Assembly (NCBI GenBank): GCA_963805715.1
Contig: CAWDVK010000006.1
Coordinates: forward strand, 1-64,000
DNA: 64,000 nucleotides
Source: CAWDVK01 sp963805715
Lineage (GTDB): Bacteria; Actinomycetota; Actinomycetes; Streptosporangiales; Streptosporangiaceae
Reading direction: 5' to 3'
Under the pieces are notes generated by a model. It did no database searches and had not been told where the DNA came from. It saw nothing but the letters and a program-made list of their open reading frames with translations. Position numbers and translations under genes: made by a program. Below, piece by piece: positions 1 through 8,940 of this stretch (positions are counted from its first letter, which is position 1; every line of letters starts with the position of its first letter).

Positions 1-379
1 CCGTTCGGCGCGGATCCTGGCGGGATCATTTCCAGAGTTGACGCTGTGCATAAAGATCGTGCTGTGTTGCCCAGCCTTGCCGTCCACTTCGCTGGAGGGA
101 GGGCAGCTGATGCTCGTGCCAGCCGTCCGGCCCGGTGCTGGCAAAGGACGAGAAGACCGCCGGCCAACACGGCCCGCCGCCGGCACTGCCCGGGCTTGCT
201 CACCTGGCTCCACTCCTCAGGACCTGTGAGTACGTAACGGCCTGCGGCACGCCCCGCCGGCAGGGAGCTGCCGCGAGTGCATCGCTGATCACCCGGGCGT
301 CTGCGCCCAGCCATGTGCCCTCGGGCGGGCTCGGGGTTCTGGTGTGGCGACGGTGCCCGGCGGGGCTGCCCCGGCGTGG
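1..379. other. Stretch without a supported gene
   Basis: No reading frame here has both coding-like composition and a recognisable family, and no hairpin or repeat stands out. It lies downstream of the minus-strand P450 gene and may hold its 3' region and the edge of a neighbouring locus outside the window. Confidence 0.5.
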
Positions 380-1591
380 CTAGCGGGTCCGGCGCGCGTC
401 GTAGGCCACTGGCAGGTGGAGCGGGCCTCGCAGCACGGGGCTGGGCCGGTAGGGTGGCGGATCGTCGGTCAGTCTGGGGTTGTCGAGTCGGCTGGCCAGC
501 GCGGTGAGCGCCAGCTGCACCTCCACCCGGGCGAGCGGCGCGCCGAAGCAGTAGTGCAGGCCGCTCCCGAAGCCCAGGTGCTGGTTGTCGGCGCGGTCGG
601 GGTCGAACCGGTCGGGGTCGGCGAACCGGCCCGGGTCGCGGTTGGCCGCGGCGATCAGCAGGGTCAGCTTGGAGCCCTTCGCGATCGTGGTGCCGTCGAT
701 GATGATGTCGGCGAGCGCGGCACGGTTGGGCAGGTACTGCAGCGGCGGTTCGAACCGCAGTAGCTCCTCGGTCACCGGGACCACCCAGCCCGGTTCCCGG
801 CGGAGGCGCGCCAGGGCGTCTGGGTTCCGCAGCAGGGTGAGCGTGCCGTTGGCGATGAGGTTCACCGTGGTCTCGTGCCCGGCGATCAGCAGCATCACCC
901 CGGTGACCTGCAGGTCCATATCGGTCATGGCATCGGCTGAATCGTCGTTGGCCAGGCCGGACAGCATCGAGCCGTCCGGTGACCCCCGGTGCTTCTTGAC
1001 CAGCTCGCCCAGGTAGGAGAACAAAGCGAGCAGCCCCTCGTCACGGCGTTTGACGGCGGCCTCGCTGTCCTCCAGGTTGGCCGCGTCGAGCCCGCCGACG
1101 GCCTGCGTGGCCCATCCCCGGAACTGCGGCTCGTCGGCCGCCGGAACCCCCAGCAGCCGGCAGATGACCGCCACGGGGAGGGGGTAGGCGAAGCCGTCGA
1201 CCACGTCGACCTCGCCAGACTCGGGGAAGGCGCCGATCAAGGTGTCGATCTGCCGGCGGATTTCGGGCTCCTGGCTGGTCACCAGGCCGGGGCTGTCCGG
1301 AGGGCCGAAGAAGCGGGTGGCCACCCGGCGCAGCCGGTCGTGGGCTGGCGGGTCCCGGTCGATGAACGGCATGATGTCCATGATGATCCGGTCGCCCGGA
1401 TCGGTCGGGGTGTGCGGATCCGAGCTCACCCGCGGGTCGTGCAACAGGGCCAGGACGTCGTCGTACCGCCCGGTGGCGTAGCTGCCCTCGTCCAGCCGGA
1501 CGACCCTGTCCTGACGGAGCCGCGCGTACAGCGGCCAGGGATTGGGCCGGTTGGCCTGCTCGCCCACCTGGCGCATGAGGTCACTGCTCAC
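380..1591 (-). CDS. Cytochrome P450 (class I, bacterial)
   Basis: This is a soluble haem monooxygenase of 403 residues, the usual size for bacterial CYPs. The I-helix oxygen-activating motif AGHETT, the K-helix EELLR and the haem-binding loop FGSGLHYCFGAPLAR (ligand Cys about residue 348) are all present. It starts with GTG, overlapping the reductase stop codon (GTGA), with an AGGA-type ribosome site upstream, so it is the last gene of a ferredoxin-reductase-P450 operon. The substrate cannot be told from sequence. Electrons would come from the ferredoxin encoded two genes upstream, although the reductase between them is frameshifted. Confidence 0.95.
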   Translation of the reverse strand: MSSDLMRQVGEQANRPNPWPLYARLRQDRVVRLDEGSYATGRYDDVLALLHDPRVSSDPHTPTDPGDRIIMDIMPFIDRDPPAHDRLRRVATRFFGPPDSPGLVTSQEPEIRRQIDTLIGAFPESGEVDVVDGFAYPLPVAVICRLLGVPAADEPQFRGWATQAVGGLDAANLEDSEAAVKRRDEGLLALFSYLGELVKKHRGSPDGSMLSGLANDDSADAMTDMDLQVTGVMLLIAGHETTVNLIANGTLTLLRNPDALARLRREPGWVVPVTEELLRFEPPLQYLPNRAALADIIIDGTTIAKGSKLTLLIAAANRDPGRFADPDRFDPDRADNQHLGFGSGLHYCFGAPLARVEVQLALTALASRLDNPRLTDDPPPYRPSPVLRGPLHLPVAYDARRTR

Positions 1592-2957
1592 TTCTGGTCC
1601 TTTCCTGCGGGGACCCGCCGGGCCTCCATGCTGGTGGGCGAACGGCCGCTCACGACGACGGGCGGGAACTCATAGGGGGCGCCGGGATCGGGGAAGCGGG
1701 CGTCTTCGGCCACGTTGCCCTCTGCCTCCCCGACTGGGACGGGGGCGGGGGATGCCCGCTCGATCAGGTGCCGGTAGTACTCCAGGTAGCGGCCGTGGTT
1801 AAAGGTCACCGCGGCCACCATCCGGTCCCCGTCCAGGTAGGCGGCGGCGAACCGGCCCTGCTTGGCCGACCCCTGGGTCACCAGGATCTGGCCGGCGAGC
1901 GACGGCACGCCAACGGACTTGATGTTCGTCCCGAACTGCACCGACCAGAACGCGGGCACGCTGACATGCGCCCGGCGGTCCGGGTCGTCGCAGATCATGT
2001 TGTGCGCCGCCACCTGCGCCCCGACCACGGCGTTCTCCCAGTGCTCCAGGGCCAGGAACTCGTACTCATACAGCGCATGAGGGAACCGGGCCACGTCGCC
2101 CGCCGCGAACACGTCCTCGACCGCCATCCCGTTCACCGCATAGGCGCGTCCGCCAGGATCACACGAGACACCCAGCGGCCCGCAGGCGAGCCCGGAGTCC
2201 GCCAGCCACTCGGTGTTGCGGAGCGCGCCCAGTGCGATCACCGCCAGGCCGGCCTCGACAGTGGTCCCGTCCGACAGCGAGGCGGCGCGGAACCGGCCCC
2301 CGCTGCCCTCCAGCGCCTCCACCGTGACGTTGCAGCGAAGATCGACGCCGGCCGCCCGCTGCAGCCCCGCCGCCACCTCGCCCACCACCCCGCCAAGCGG
2401 ACCCACCAGCGGGTTCTCGGCCCGCTCCACCACCGTGACCGGCAGCCCCCGCTGACGGCAGATCGAGGCCACCTCCGACCCGGTGAACCCGGCGCCGACC
2501 ACCAGCACCCGCTTGGGCCCGGCATCCAGGTGGTCCCGGATCACCCGGGAATCCTCCCTGGTCCTGATGCCCCGCACCCCCTCCAGCGCCGCCTGTTCGG
2601 CATTGGGCCAGGGCCGGTTGGGACCCCGGTGGCCACGAGCACCCGGTCGTAGGGCAGGCGGGTGCCATCGGCCAGCACCACCTCCCGGGCGCGCCGGTCC
2701 AGGGCGGTGGCCGCCACCCCCAGCCGCCAGTCCACGTCACCCAGGTCGGCCAGCCGCGGCAGGCCGGTGTGCTCGGGCGGCACCCAGTCGGTCAGCGCTG
2801 CCTTCGACAGCGGCGGGCGGTCATACGGCTCATGCGGTTCATCGCCCACGATGGTCAGCGAGCCGGTGAACCCCATCCGCCGCAGCGACTCGGCCCCCAG
2901 CAGCCCGGCCAGCGAGGCACCCACGATGACGACCCGCCCCGGCCGGGAACCACTCAC
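1588..2957 (-). pseudogene. Ferredoxin reductase (FAD/NAD(P)H type), frameshifted
   Basis: The gene encodes a ferredoxin reductase of the putidaredoxin reductase / rubredoxin reductase type, which passes electrons from NAD(P)H to a ferredoxin. The first part (2957 down to about 2620) has the FAD-binding motif VVIVGASLAGLLGAESLR and PYDRPPLSK. The second part has the NAD-binding motif VLVVGAGFTGSEVASICR and the C-terminal AAGDVARFPH FAD motif. The two parts lie in different frames. The break falls in the ATG-V-P tract at 2618-2628, where one missing base would restore ATGVPNRPWPN. The GTG start overlaps the ferredoxin stop. This is either a genuine single-base loss or a sequencing error; all domains are otherwise intact. 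Confidence 0.85.
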
Positions 2958-3151
2958 CGCTGCCCCCGTTCAACCGAGATGGCCTGCACCGGGCAGGCGG
3001 CCGCCGCCTGCACCACCCGCTCCCGCAACTCGTCGTCAGGCTGCGGATCGTACAGCAGCGCCTCCTCGCCATAGATGCGGAACGCATCCGGTGCCAGGAA
3101 CGCGCACTGCGCGTATCCCTGGCACACAGCAAGATCGACGACGATCTTCAT
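2954..3151 (-). CDS. 3Fe-4S-type ferredoxin for P450
   Basis: This is a 65-residue ferredoxin. The cysteine pattern is C-x5-C near the N terminus (CQGYAQC) plus a distal ACP. This is the arrangement of P450-associated ferredoxins that lack the second Cys of the 4Fe-4S motif and carry a 3Fe-4S cluster. The ATG start has a strong GGGGAGG ribosome site five to six bases upstream. It is the first gene of the ferredoxin-reductase-P450 operon and its stop overlaps the next GTG start, so expression is probably translationally coupled. Confidence 0.93.
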   Translation of the reverse strand: MKIVVDLAVCQGYAQCAFLAPDAFRIYGEEALLYDPQPDDELRERVVQAAAACPVQAISVERGQR

Positions 3152-3568
3152 GCCTGCCTCCCCTAGGAATATCTACTGCAAGCGCACAGTCCCCGCGTGC
3201 CCACGCTAGCTCGGCGATCTACGAGGTCAAGCCCCCATCTGCGCAGCCTCGTTCCGCCCCTGGACGGGCGTTGCTGACACTTTGGGTGACTGCACGACAC
3301 AACCTTGCCCACGGTGGAGGCCCTTGCTCCCGCGGCGGGCACCTCTCAAGGAGGCGGCCGGGCCCGAACGTATCTGCCGCAAGGGGTCGCCGGGCTCACC
3401 ATCCGCGGCTGGTGGTGTGAACGGTCCTCAAGCGTTCGACGCGAGCGCCAGCCGCGGCGCCTGGTTCGCGGCAGCCGCACCGGACTGTGACCACTACCGG
3501 CCAACTCGACACGGAGAGAGGATAGGAGCGGGCCTGGGAGCGGATACGCGACAACGGGGACGGTCCAG
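3152..3568. other. Divergent intergenic region
   Basis: This 417-base gap separates the minus-strand P450 operon from the plus-strand pair that starts at 3569, so promoters for both should lie here. I see no convincing -35/-10 pair or operator and no conserved reading frame. Confidence 0.4.
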
Positions 3569-3778
3569 ATGACAAGCATCATGGGCAACGACGCCCGGAG
3601 CGGATGGCGCTCGTTGCTGGCTGTGGGGGCTGCTGTTGTGACCGCCTGCGGTCGTGCGTCATCTACCTCCAGCCTGGCGGCCGTGCGCTCCGGCCGACCC
3701 GAGGGTCCCGCCCGGTCAGCTGGCCAATCAGCGACCCAGCGTCAATCCCCTGACTTCGCAAGGAGGAATCAGAGATGA
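3569..3778 (+). CDS. Small putative lipoprotein, coupled to next gene
   Basis: This 69-residue ORF has a plausible lipoprotein signal: a basic N terminus, the hydrophobic run LLAVGAAVVTA and then Cys (VTAC, a relaxed lipobox). The rest is low-complexity Ser/Arg/Gly. Its stop overlaps the start of the next gene (ATGA at 3775-3778), as expected for translational coupling. No family is recognised. It could equally be a leader ORF, or the 5' part of what was once one lipoprotein gene. An alternative in-frame ATG lies at 3581. Confidence 0.4.
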   Translation: MTSIMGNDARSGWRSLLAVGAAVVTACGRASSTSSLAAVRSGRPEGPARSAGQSATQRQSPDFARRNQR

Positions 3779-4428
3779 CTGCCCAACCCGGCGGAACCGC
3801 ACACAGGACCGATGTGCGCGACACCCGCTACGGGGAGATCTTCCTCATCAGGAGTGAGGAAGGCCAGCTCATCGGGGCCGTTTACAACACCACAGGCCTC
3901 AACGACTGCCCCCTTGACAAGTGGCGGGCGCTGAATCCGCAAGAGCTCACGACCCAGTTCGGGGTAGTGGCGGTCCAGCTGAATGGCCCGCGGTTTTGGA
4001 CGATGGACCGGATCACCGCGAACGCAGTCGGCGAGGTAGTGTCGTTCGGCGGCCTGGAGGCCCGCTGGGTCGCTGAGCTGCCCATCCCGCCCGACCTGAG
4101 CGACCCCGACCACCCGGGCGCCAGATATTACCGCGACATGGTGATCAAACGGGAAACCGAGTTTCATTTCGCCGCCGGTCGGCCCGTGTATGAAATGCTG
4201 ACCCCGGACGGAAAGACGTATGTCATGCAGGCGTACTCACACATCGTTGACGACAGCCTGACCATGCAATCCCTGGCCGCCCTGGGTGGCCAGCTGCAGA
4301 TTCCAGAAGGCTGGCAATACCGGGCACGCACCCCAGACCAGGAGCTGACGCTGGCGACGGCCGGGGGCCAGGCTCACGTACTCCAGGACGAGCTGCAGAA
4401 CACCTACATGCAGCTGGTCACCCCGTGA
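3775..4428 (+). CDS. Conserved-looking protein of unknown function
   Basis: This 217-residue protein has a very good ribosome site (AAGGAGG about seven bases before ATG), so the start is firm. It has no signal peptide or membrane segment of its own. The sequence is mixed alpha/beta with the acidic and aromatic character of a folded globular domain (for example GPRFWTMDRI, RYYRDMVIKRETEF and YVMQAYSHIVD). I do not recognise the family. If co-translated with the lipoprotein-like ORF that overlaps its start, the two may act together at the membrane. It ends just before the IS110 element. Confidence 0.8.
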   Translation: MTAQPGGTAHRTDVRDTRYGEIFLIRSEEGQLIGAVYNTTGLNDCPLDKWRALNPQELTTQFGVVAVQLNGPRFWTMDRITANAVGEVVSFGGLEARWVAELPIPPDLSDPDHPGARYYRDMVIKRETEFHFAAGRPVYEMLTPDGKTYVMQAYSHIVDDSLTMQSLAALGGQLQIPEGWQYRARTPDQELTLATAGGQAHVLQDELQNTYMQLVTP

Positions 4429-4559
4429 CGAGCGTTAGCCCGGTGGCGGGGCAGAGCACCCCATCTCGCTGCTGTGACGACGCGCAGAACCGGACGATCG
4501 GCGCGATTATTGCGGAGACGAGCCTGGCGCGTGTCAAAGCGCCTATTCGGCAGGGAGAC

Positions 4560-4793
4560 TGTGGATAGTGCTTCTGGCCTTTATCCCGTCGGTGACCATG
4601 GCGGGGGCGTAGGGTCAGGGGTCCTGGGTCCCGGCCTGACCTCCGAATCGGCTGACGCCGTCTCGGGCTGTCCTGCGAAACGATTTGTCGGCCGGGTCCC
4701 AGTTCCTGGCACCCACCGGCGCTGCCGGTCTGATCTGCCCGTCCTGGACTAGAGGCCGGGGTTCACAGGTCCGACGGCTAGCGGGTGCGTGCC
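4560..4793 (+). ncRNA. Candidate bridge (seek) RNA region of IS110
   Basis: IS110-group elements are known to encode a structured bridge RNA in the non-coding end upstream of the transposase. This region fits by position and contains a stem-loop with arms GGTCAGG (4613-4619) and CCTGACC (4635-4641) around a GC-rich loop. The exact ends, donor loop and target loop are not determined, so this is inference from position plus one hairpin. Confidence 0.3.
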
Positions 4794-4815
4794 ATCCCTC
4801 AATCCGAGAAAAGGG

Positions 4816-5856
4816 ATGACATTGACCATCGTAGAGACACGCGCCATTACCGGTGGCGTGGATACGCACGCGGACATGCATGTCGCCGCGGCGCTCGATC
4901 CGATCGGCGGGTTACTGGGCGTCGGGGAGTTCGCGGCCACGGCTGCGGGCTACGCGCGTCTGCTGGACTGGCTGAGCGGGTTCGGGACGGTGTGCCTGGT
5001 CGGCATCGAGGGCACCGGCAGCTACGGCGCCGGCCTGGCCCGCCATCTGAGTGCCGCCGGTGTCCGGGTCGTGGAAGTCGACCGCTCCGACCGGCAGGAC
5101 CGCCGCCGTCAGGGCAAGTCCGACCCGCTCGATGCCGTCAGTGCTGCCCGGGCTGCTCAGTCGGGCCGGGCCCGCGGCGCATCGAAGGGCCGGGACGGCT
5201 CGGTGGAGGCGATCCGCGCGCTGATGGTCGCCAAGCGCAGCGCTCGTGCCGAGCGGACCCAGACCATCAGCCAGGCCAGGGCCCTGATCGTGACCGGGCC
5301 CGATGACCTGCGGGCCCGGTTCGCCCGGCACACTGCAGCTGCCCTGGTCGCCGAGACGGCCGCGCTGCGGCCCCGGCCCGGTGATGTCGTCGGCTACGCC
5401 ACCCGCATCGCGCTGCGCGAGCTCGGACGGCGCGCCGAGTTCCTCGGTGACCAGCTCGATCGCCTCGACGAGCTCATCGTCCCGCTCGTGACAGCGCACG
5501 CCCCCGGCCTGCTCGCGCTCTACGGGATCGGCCCCGATACCGCCGCCCTGCTGCTCATCGCTGCCGGGGACCATCCTGAGCGGCTGCGCTCCGAGTCCGC
5601 CCGGGCGCACCTGTGCGCCACCGCCCCCATCCCCGCATCCTCAGGGAAAATCACCCGCCACCGGCTCAACCCCGGCGGCGACCGCCAGGCCAGCCATGCC
5701 CTGTGGCGGATCGTGATCACCCGGATGAGCTCACACCCGCCCACTCGCAGATACGTCCAGCGGCGCAGCGAGGAAGGCAAGTCAAAGAAAGAGATCATCC
5801 GCTGCCTGAAGCGTTACGTCGCCCGCGAGGTCTATCCCCACCTGCGGCACCGCTGA
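4816..5856 (+). CDS. IS110-family DEDD transposase
   Basis: The transposase has 346 residues from the ATG at 4816. The N-terminal RuvC-like DEDD domain shows D16 (GVDTHADMH), E65 (GIEGTGSYG), D103 and D106 (SDPLDA). The C-terminal transposase-20 domain follows, with LLALYGIGPDTAALL and the Ser-containing PIPASSGKITRHR. Length and order match intact IS110 transposases, so it could be active. A GTG at 4789 would add nine residues, but the ATG is preferred because GVDTH then sits at the usual distance. The start codon lies inside a hairpin (ATCCCT 4794-4799 / AGGGAT 4812-4817) that may limit translation. Confidence 0.95.
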   Translation: MTLTIVETRAITGGVDTHADMHVAAALDPIGGLLGVGEFAATAAGYARLLDWLSGFGTVCLVGIEGTGSYGAGLARHLSAAGVRVVEVDRSDRQDRRRQGKSDPLDAVSAARAAQSGRARGASKGRDGSVEAIRALMVAKRSARAERTQTISQARALIVTGPDDLRARFARHTAAALVAETAALRPRPGDVVGYATRIALRELGRRAEFLGDQLDRLDELIVPLVTAHAPGLLALYGIGPDTAALLLIAAGDHPERLRSESARAHLCATAPIPASSGKITRHRLNPGGDRQASHALWRIVITRMSSHPPTRRYVQRRSEEGKSKKEIIRCLKRYVAREVYPHLRHR

Positions 5857-6967
5857 CTGACGCCCCGAACCCCGGGGACGGCCTGGCCCGCTAATCGGCT
5901 GCCGCATCCATGCTGGCCTGCGAACGATTCGCCGGCCGCCCCCGGCCCCAACCCCAAGGCGCTGGCGACGTGACCTCATAAGAGCCTGCCCTCCAACCGG
6001 AGCGGCCCCTCCCTGTCTTGTCCGTAATCCAGCGGCCCGGCCAACTCACCGAACCGAAGCCTTGACAACCATGTCCGCACCCAGCAGCAGCCAGACCACC
6101 ATCCCCTGAGCCTTCAGAAATTGAAAGACTAAACATCATCCGAGCCATTGACAGACATAGGAGCATCGTTATACGCCCATTTGCCAGCCATCCCGTGTCG
6201 CCGACGGCGACCGTGAGCGCACCGGGATCGGGCTATGTGCGCTCCGCTGCTGTCCGCGCTGGAGTGCCGGGCCATCCTGCAGCTGGCGCGACGACTGCAC
6301 CCAGGCGACGAAGCAGCAGGCGCCACGTCGCACTGTGATGATCACGGCTGATTGTGTTCCGTGCCTGTTCCGTCAAATGGGCGCTCGGCACGGCAACAGC
6401 CCAGGGCGGCGGATCCGGCGCGGTCGGTCCGGCCGGTATCACTGCAGATCAGGGCTATGTTGGCCGGTGATGACCAGGGAGGACCGGGGCGGAACGCGCG
6501 GTGGCCCGGACCGTGCACTTTCAGCGTCAGGGATGGTCTCGCGTACTCGGCCTGAGCTGGGGTTTTACTTGTGGCCGGTGTTGGGTTCGAACCAACGTAG
6601 GCCAGTGACCTGCCAGGCACGCTCCCGGCCGCACGCTTAGGGCGGGGACGTTCCGCGCAGGTTCCGCCAGGCAGTCTCCCGCCTTCGCATGCACCATGAC
6701 CTGCAACGCTGCAACGATAGCCGCTCGCGAGAGCCAGGATACGGTGTCGCTCGCCAGACCGGGCGACCCCAGCCAGCGTCCGTAGCTCAGGGAGGCAGCG
6801 CCCAGGTGTGGCGGGGCTTCAAGAGGGCCGCTGGGACGTGGCTTCCCGCGGTTGCGGATGAGCGGCGGCATAACCTTGCGCCAGGTGGAACGGGCTCGCC
6901 CAGGGGCGGCTGCACGGCTGCCTGGCTGGGCCAGCGCACGGTGATAGAGCGACAGGGAGAGGCGAGT
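5857..6967. other. Gene-poor stretch after the IS110 transposase
   Basis: No supported protein gene lies in these 1.1 kb. It includes the IS110 right end, a short hairpin CCCCG/CGGGG just after the transposase stop (about 5863-5880), and the tRNA-like fragment at 6574-6630. Many short frames are open on both strands but look like non-coding GC-rich DNA. It may be a graveyard of integrated elements. Confidence 0.45.
6574..6630 (-). other. tRNA-like fragment, possible attachment-site remnant
   Basis: Read on the minus strand this has a perfect T-arm: stem GTTGG, loop TTCGAAC, stem CCAAC. The 3' acceptor strand ACCGGCC and discriminator A follow. A matching 5' acceptor strand (GGCCGGG, six of seven pairs) lies only about 27 bases upstream of the T-arm, so the D-arm and anticodon arm of a full tRNA do not fit. 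It looks like the 3' end of a tRNA gene, as left by integrating elements that use tRNA 3' ends as attachment sites. No integrase is visible. Confidence 0.4.
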
Positions 6968-7338
6968 ATGAGCCTCGGCAAGCCTGAGATCGACTTTCCC
7001 GGCGGCGAGCCGCCGGCCGAACTGGAGATCACCGACATCTGGGAAGGTGAGGGCCCCGTGGCCAGCCCGGGTGACAGGGTCAAGGTTCACTATGTCGGGG
7101 TCGCGTACTCCGCGGGCGAGGAATTCGGCGCTAGCTGGGACCGGGGCGAACCTCTGTCGTTCCAGCTCGGCGCTGGGCAGGTCATCGTCGGCTGGGACCA
7201 GGGCGTGCAGGGCATGAAGGTCGGCGGCCGCCGGCAACTGGTAATTCCTCCGGGCCTGGCCTACGGGGACTGCGGCGCCGGCGCGTGATCGCGCCGGGAG
7301 AGACCCTCATCTTCGTGTGTGACCTGGTCTCGGTCTGA
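6968..7338 (+). pseudogene. FKBP-type peptidyl-prolyl isomerase, frameshifted near its end
   Basis: The gene encodes a single-domain cytoplasmic FKBP-fold prolyl isomerase. VKVHYVGV, FGASWDRGEPLSFQLG, VIVGWDQGVQGMKVGG and RRQLVIPPGLAYG are typical. The first frame stops at 7288 after LAYGDCGAGA. From 7285 another frame continues VIAPGETLIFVCDLVSV to a stop at 7338, which is the normal family C terminus. A single missing base near 7284 explains this. The truncated product lacks the last beta-strand and would probably be unstable. The start ATG has a GGGAGAGGCG ribosome site. Confidence 0.85.
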
Positions 7339-7535
7339 TGAACGTCCCCGAGCCGTCCCTGTGCCCGGCCCCGCTGTGGTCGCCGCAATGAGATCCCTGG
7401 CCGAAGCCCACCGTGTTGGCTGACCGCGAACACCCGCGGCGGTTCTCCAGCCCTTCGAGCTTCACTGCCAGTTCAGCGGACTCGCGTCCCCGGTGAGCTC
7501 CGGCCTTCCTGGTCGGAAATCATTTAGGAGGCACC

Positions 7536-7877
7536 GTGGGCGATCACCACCCTCGTGTCCTGCCTCCCCGTCCTGGTCCTGGGCATCCGGTCCTGGTCCT
7601 GGCCATGGGCACCGCGCTGGCCCACGTGCTGCGCGCCGACGCCGCCGCAGATGTCTCAGGCAGCAAGACCCGCGGACCAGCCCCGGACCAGTTCCCCGAC
7701 GGCCAGGCCCGGCCCCGCCGGGACCAGACCGCAGGCAGTGGGGCGCTCACCGCGTCCGGTCCCCGGCCGCAATCAGAGGGTCCCCGCGCCAGGACCACGA
7801 CGCAACCGCGCGGACCACGGCACCGGTCACCCGGACCGCGCAGCCGAAGACGGGCCAGGCCCGCCTTACTGCGCTGA
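7536..7877 (+). CDS. Doubtful small ORF
   Basis: A GTG start at 7536 follows a strong AGGAGG ribosome site with good spacing. The 113-residue product is Pro/Arg/Gly-rich with little secondary-structure signal beyond a short Leu/Val stretch (PVLVLAMGTALAHVLRA), and no family is recognised. The surrounding tract 7339-7997 has no other candidate. It may be a real fast-evolving protein or a chance ORF in GC-rich DNA. Confidence 0.25.
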   Translation: MGDHHPRVLPPRPGPGHPVLVLAMGTALAHVLRADAAADVSGSKTRGPAPDQFPDGQARPRRDQTAGSGALTASGPRPQSEGPRARTTTQPRGPRHRSPGPRSRRRARPALLR

Positions 7878-7997
7878 CGGTAGCAGCCGATCGGCCCCCC
7901 AACGTCAGGACCTCTGGCCCTGAACAGGCCCTTTGCCGCCAGGTGAGGTTGAGGCAAGACCAGGCGGCCCAGTAAGCCGCGTCGGTGAGGAGACGCC

Positions 7998-8585
7998 ATG
8001 ACCACATTGACTGCCGGGATCCCTGGCTACGTCGCGGGTACCTGGGACCTCGATCCTGGCCACTCTCGTGTTGGCTTCACGGCCCGGCACCTGGGGGTGC
8101 GGAAGGTCCGCGGGCACTTCGACAAGTTCACGGCGCAGATCGTCACCGCGGAGGACCCGCTCCAGTCCTCCGCTACCGCGACCATCGACCTGAGTTCCGT
8201 GAACACCGGCGACCAGACCCGGGACAACGACCTTCGCTCGGGCAACTTCTTGGACGCCGACGACTACCCCACCATGACCTACCGGTCCACCGGCATCCGG
8301 CGCCATGGCGCGGACTTCATCGTCGGCGGCGAGCTGACCGTGCGCGGGGTGAGCCAGCCGGCGTCGTTGAAATTCGACTTCAACGGCTTCCGCCCAGACC
8401 CACAGGGCGGCACCCGGGTCGCCTTTTCCGCGTCCGGCGAGATCCACCGCATCGATTTCGGTGTCTGCTTCGACATACCGATCCTGGGCCTGGCCAGCGA
8501 CAAGATCCACATTCAGGTCGACGGAGAGGCAGTCCTGCGCGAGGAAGAGCAGCGGGCCGGCGGCCTGCAGCACCCGGCTGCCTGA
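7998..8585 (+). CDS. YceI-family lipid-binding-like protein
   Basis: This 195-residue protein has the YceI lipocalin-like fold. The N-terminal AGTWDLDPGHSRVGFTARHLGVRKVRGHF, then DNDLRSGNFLDADDYPTMTYRST, and GELTVRGVSQPASLKFDF all match the family closely. YceI proteins bind isoprenoid-type lipids, and actinobacterial members like this one lack a signal peptide. The ATG has a GAGGAG ribosome site. The last 15 residues (EEEQRAGGLQHPAA) extend slightly past the domain. It is a monocistronic gene convergent with the TetR remnant. Confidence 0.95.
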   Translation: MTTLTAGIPGYVAGTWDLDPGHSRVGFTARHLGVRKVRGHFDKFTAQIVTAEDPLQSSATATIDLSSVNTGDQTRDNDLRSGNFLDADDYPTMTYRSTGIRRHGADFIVGGELTVRGVSQPASLKFDFNGFRPDPQGGTRVAFSASGEIHRIDFGVCFDIPILGLASDKIHIQVDGEAVLREEEQRAGGLQHPAA

Positions 8586-8621
8586 CATCCCTGCGTCCAG
8601 GCAGAACGTGGCGGCACTGGT

Positions 8622-8940
8622 CTACTGAGCTGGACGGCCGGTGGTCTGCAGCCCGGACATGATGACGTCGAGGAGCCCGTCGGCTCGCCGGGTGGATATC
8701 CCAGCGGTGTCCCGGGCCAGCACTTGATACACCAGGGCACCGGTGAGAGCGTCCGCGACGGCGTCCAGGTCGGCGTCGGCGCGCGCCTGCCCGGCGTGAA
8801 CCCCGGCCCGCAGCCGTTTGATCAGGATGGCGCGGCGTGCTCCACGCAGATCCGCGCCGATGACTGGGCGTGGCGGGCCTGCTCCCAGGCTTGGGTCACC
8901 TCCGGCGGCGCGCCGCCCAATCGGCAAGGCAGATTAGCCT
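8622..8940 (-). pseudogene. TetR-family regulator remnant (C-terminal part)
   Basis: The minus strand encodes a TetR C-terminal ligand-domain segment: DLRGARRAILIKRLRAGV, then DADLDAVADALTGALVYQVL, ending in a Leu-rich helix. Immediately upstream, in another frame, LGGAPPEVTQAWEQARHAQ fits the preceding family segment, so there is a frameshift near 8860-8870. The DNA-binding helix-turn-helix that should lie further upstream is not found in any frame before 9300. The gene is a truncated relic and cannot bind DNA as a TetR protein. Confidence 0.65.

Larger units (their letters stand above)
4429..6170 (+). mobile_element. IS110-family insertion sequence (ends approximate)
   Basis: One transposase gene (4816-5856) is flanked by about 390 bases of non-coding DNA upstream and a non-coding tail downstream. 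IS110 elements have long non-coding ends, lack long terminal inverted repeats and make little or no target duplication, so the borders cannot be fixed from one copy. I place the right end near the motif ATTGACAGACATAGGAGCAT (about 6148-6167), which resembles IS110 right ends that I know only from memory. The left end could lie anywhere in 4429-4600. Confidence 0.4.
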
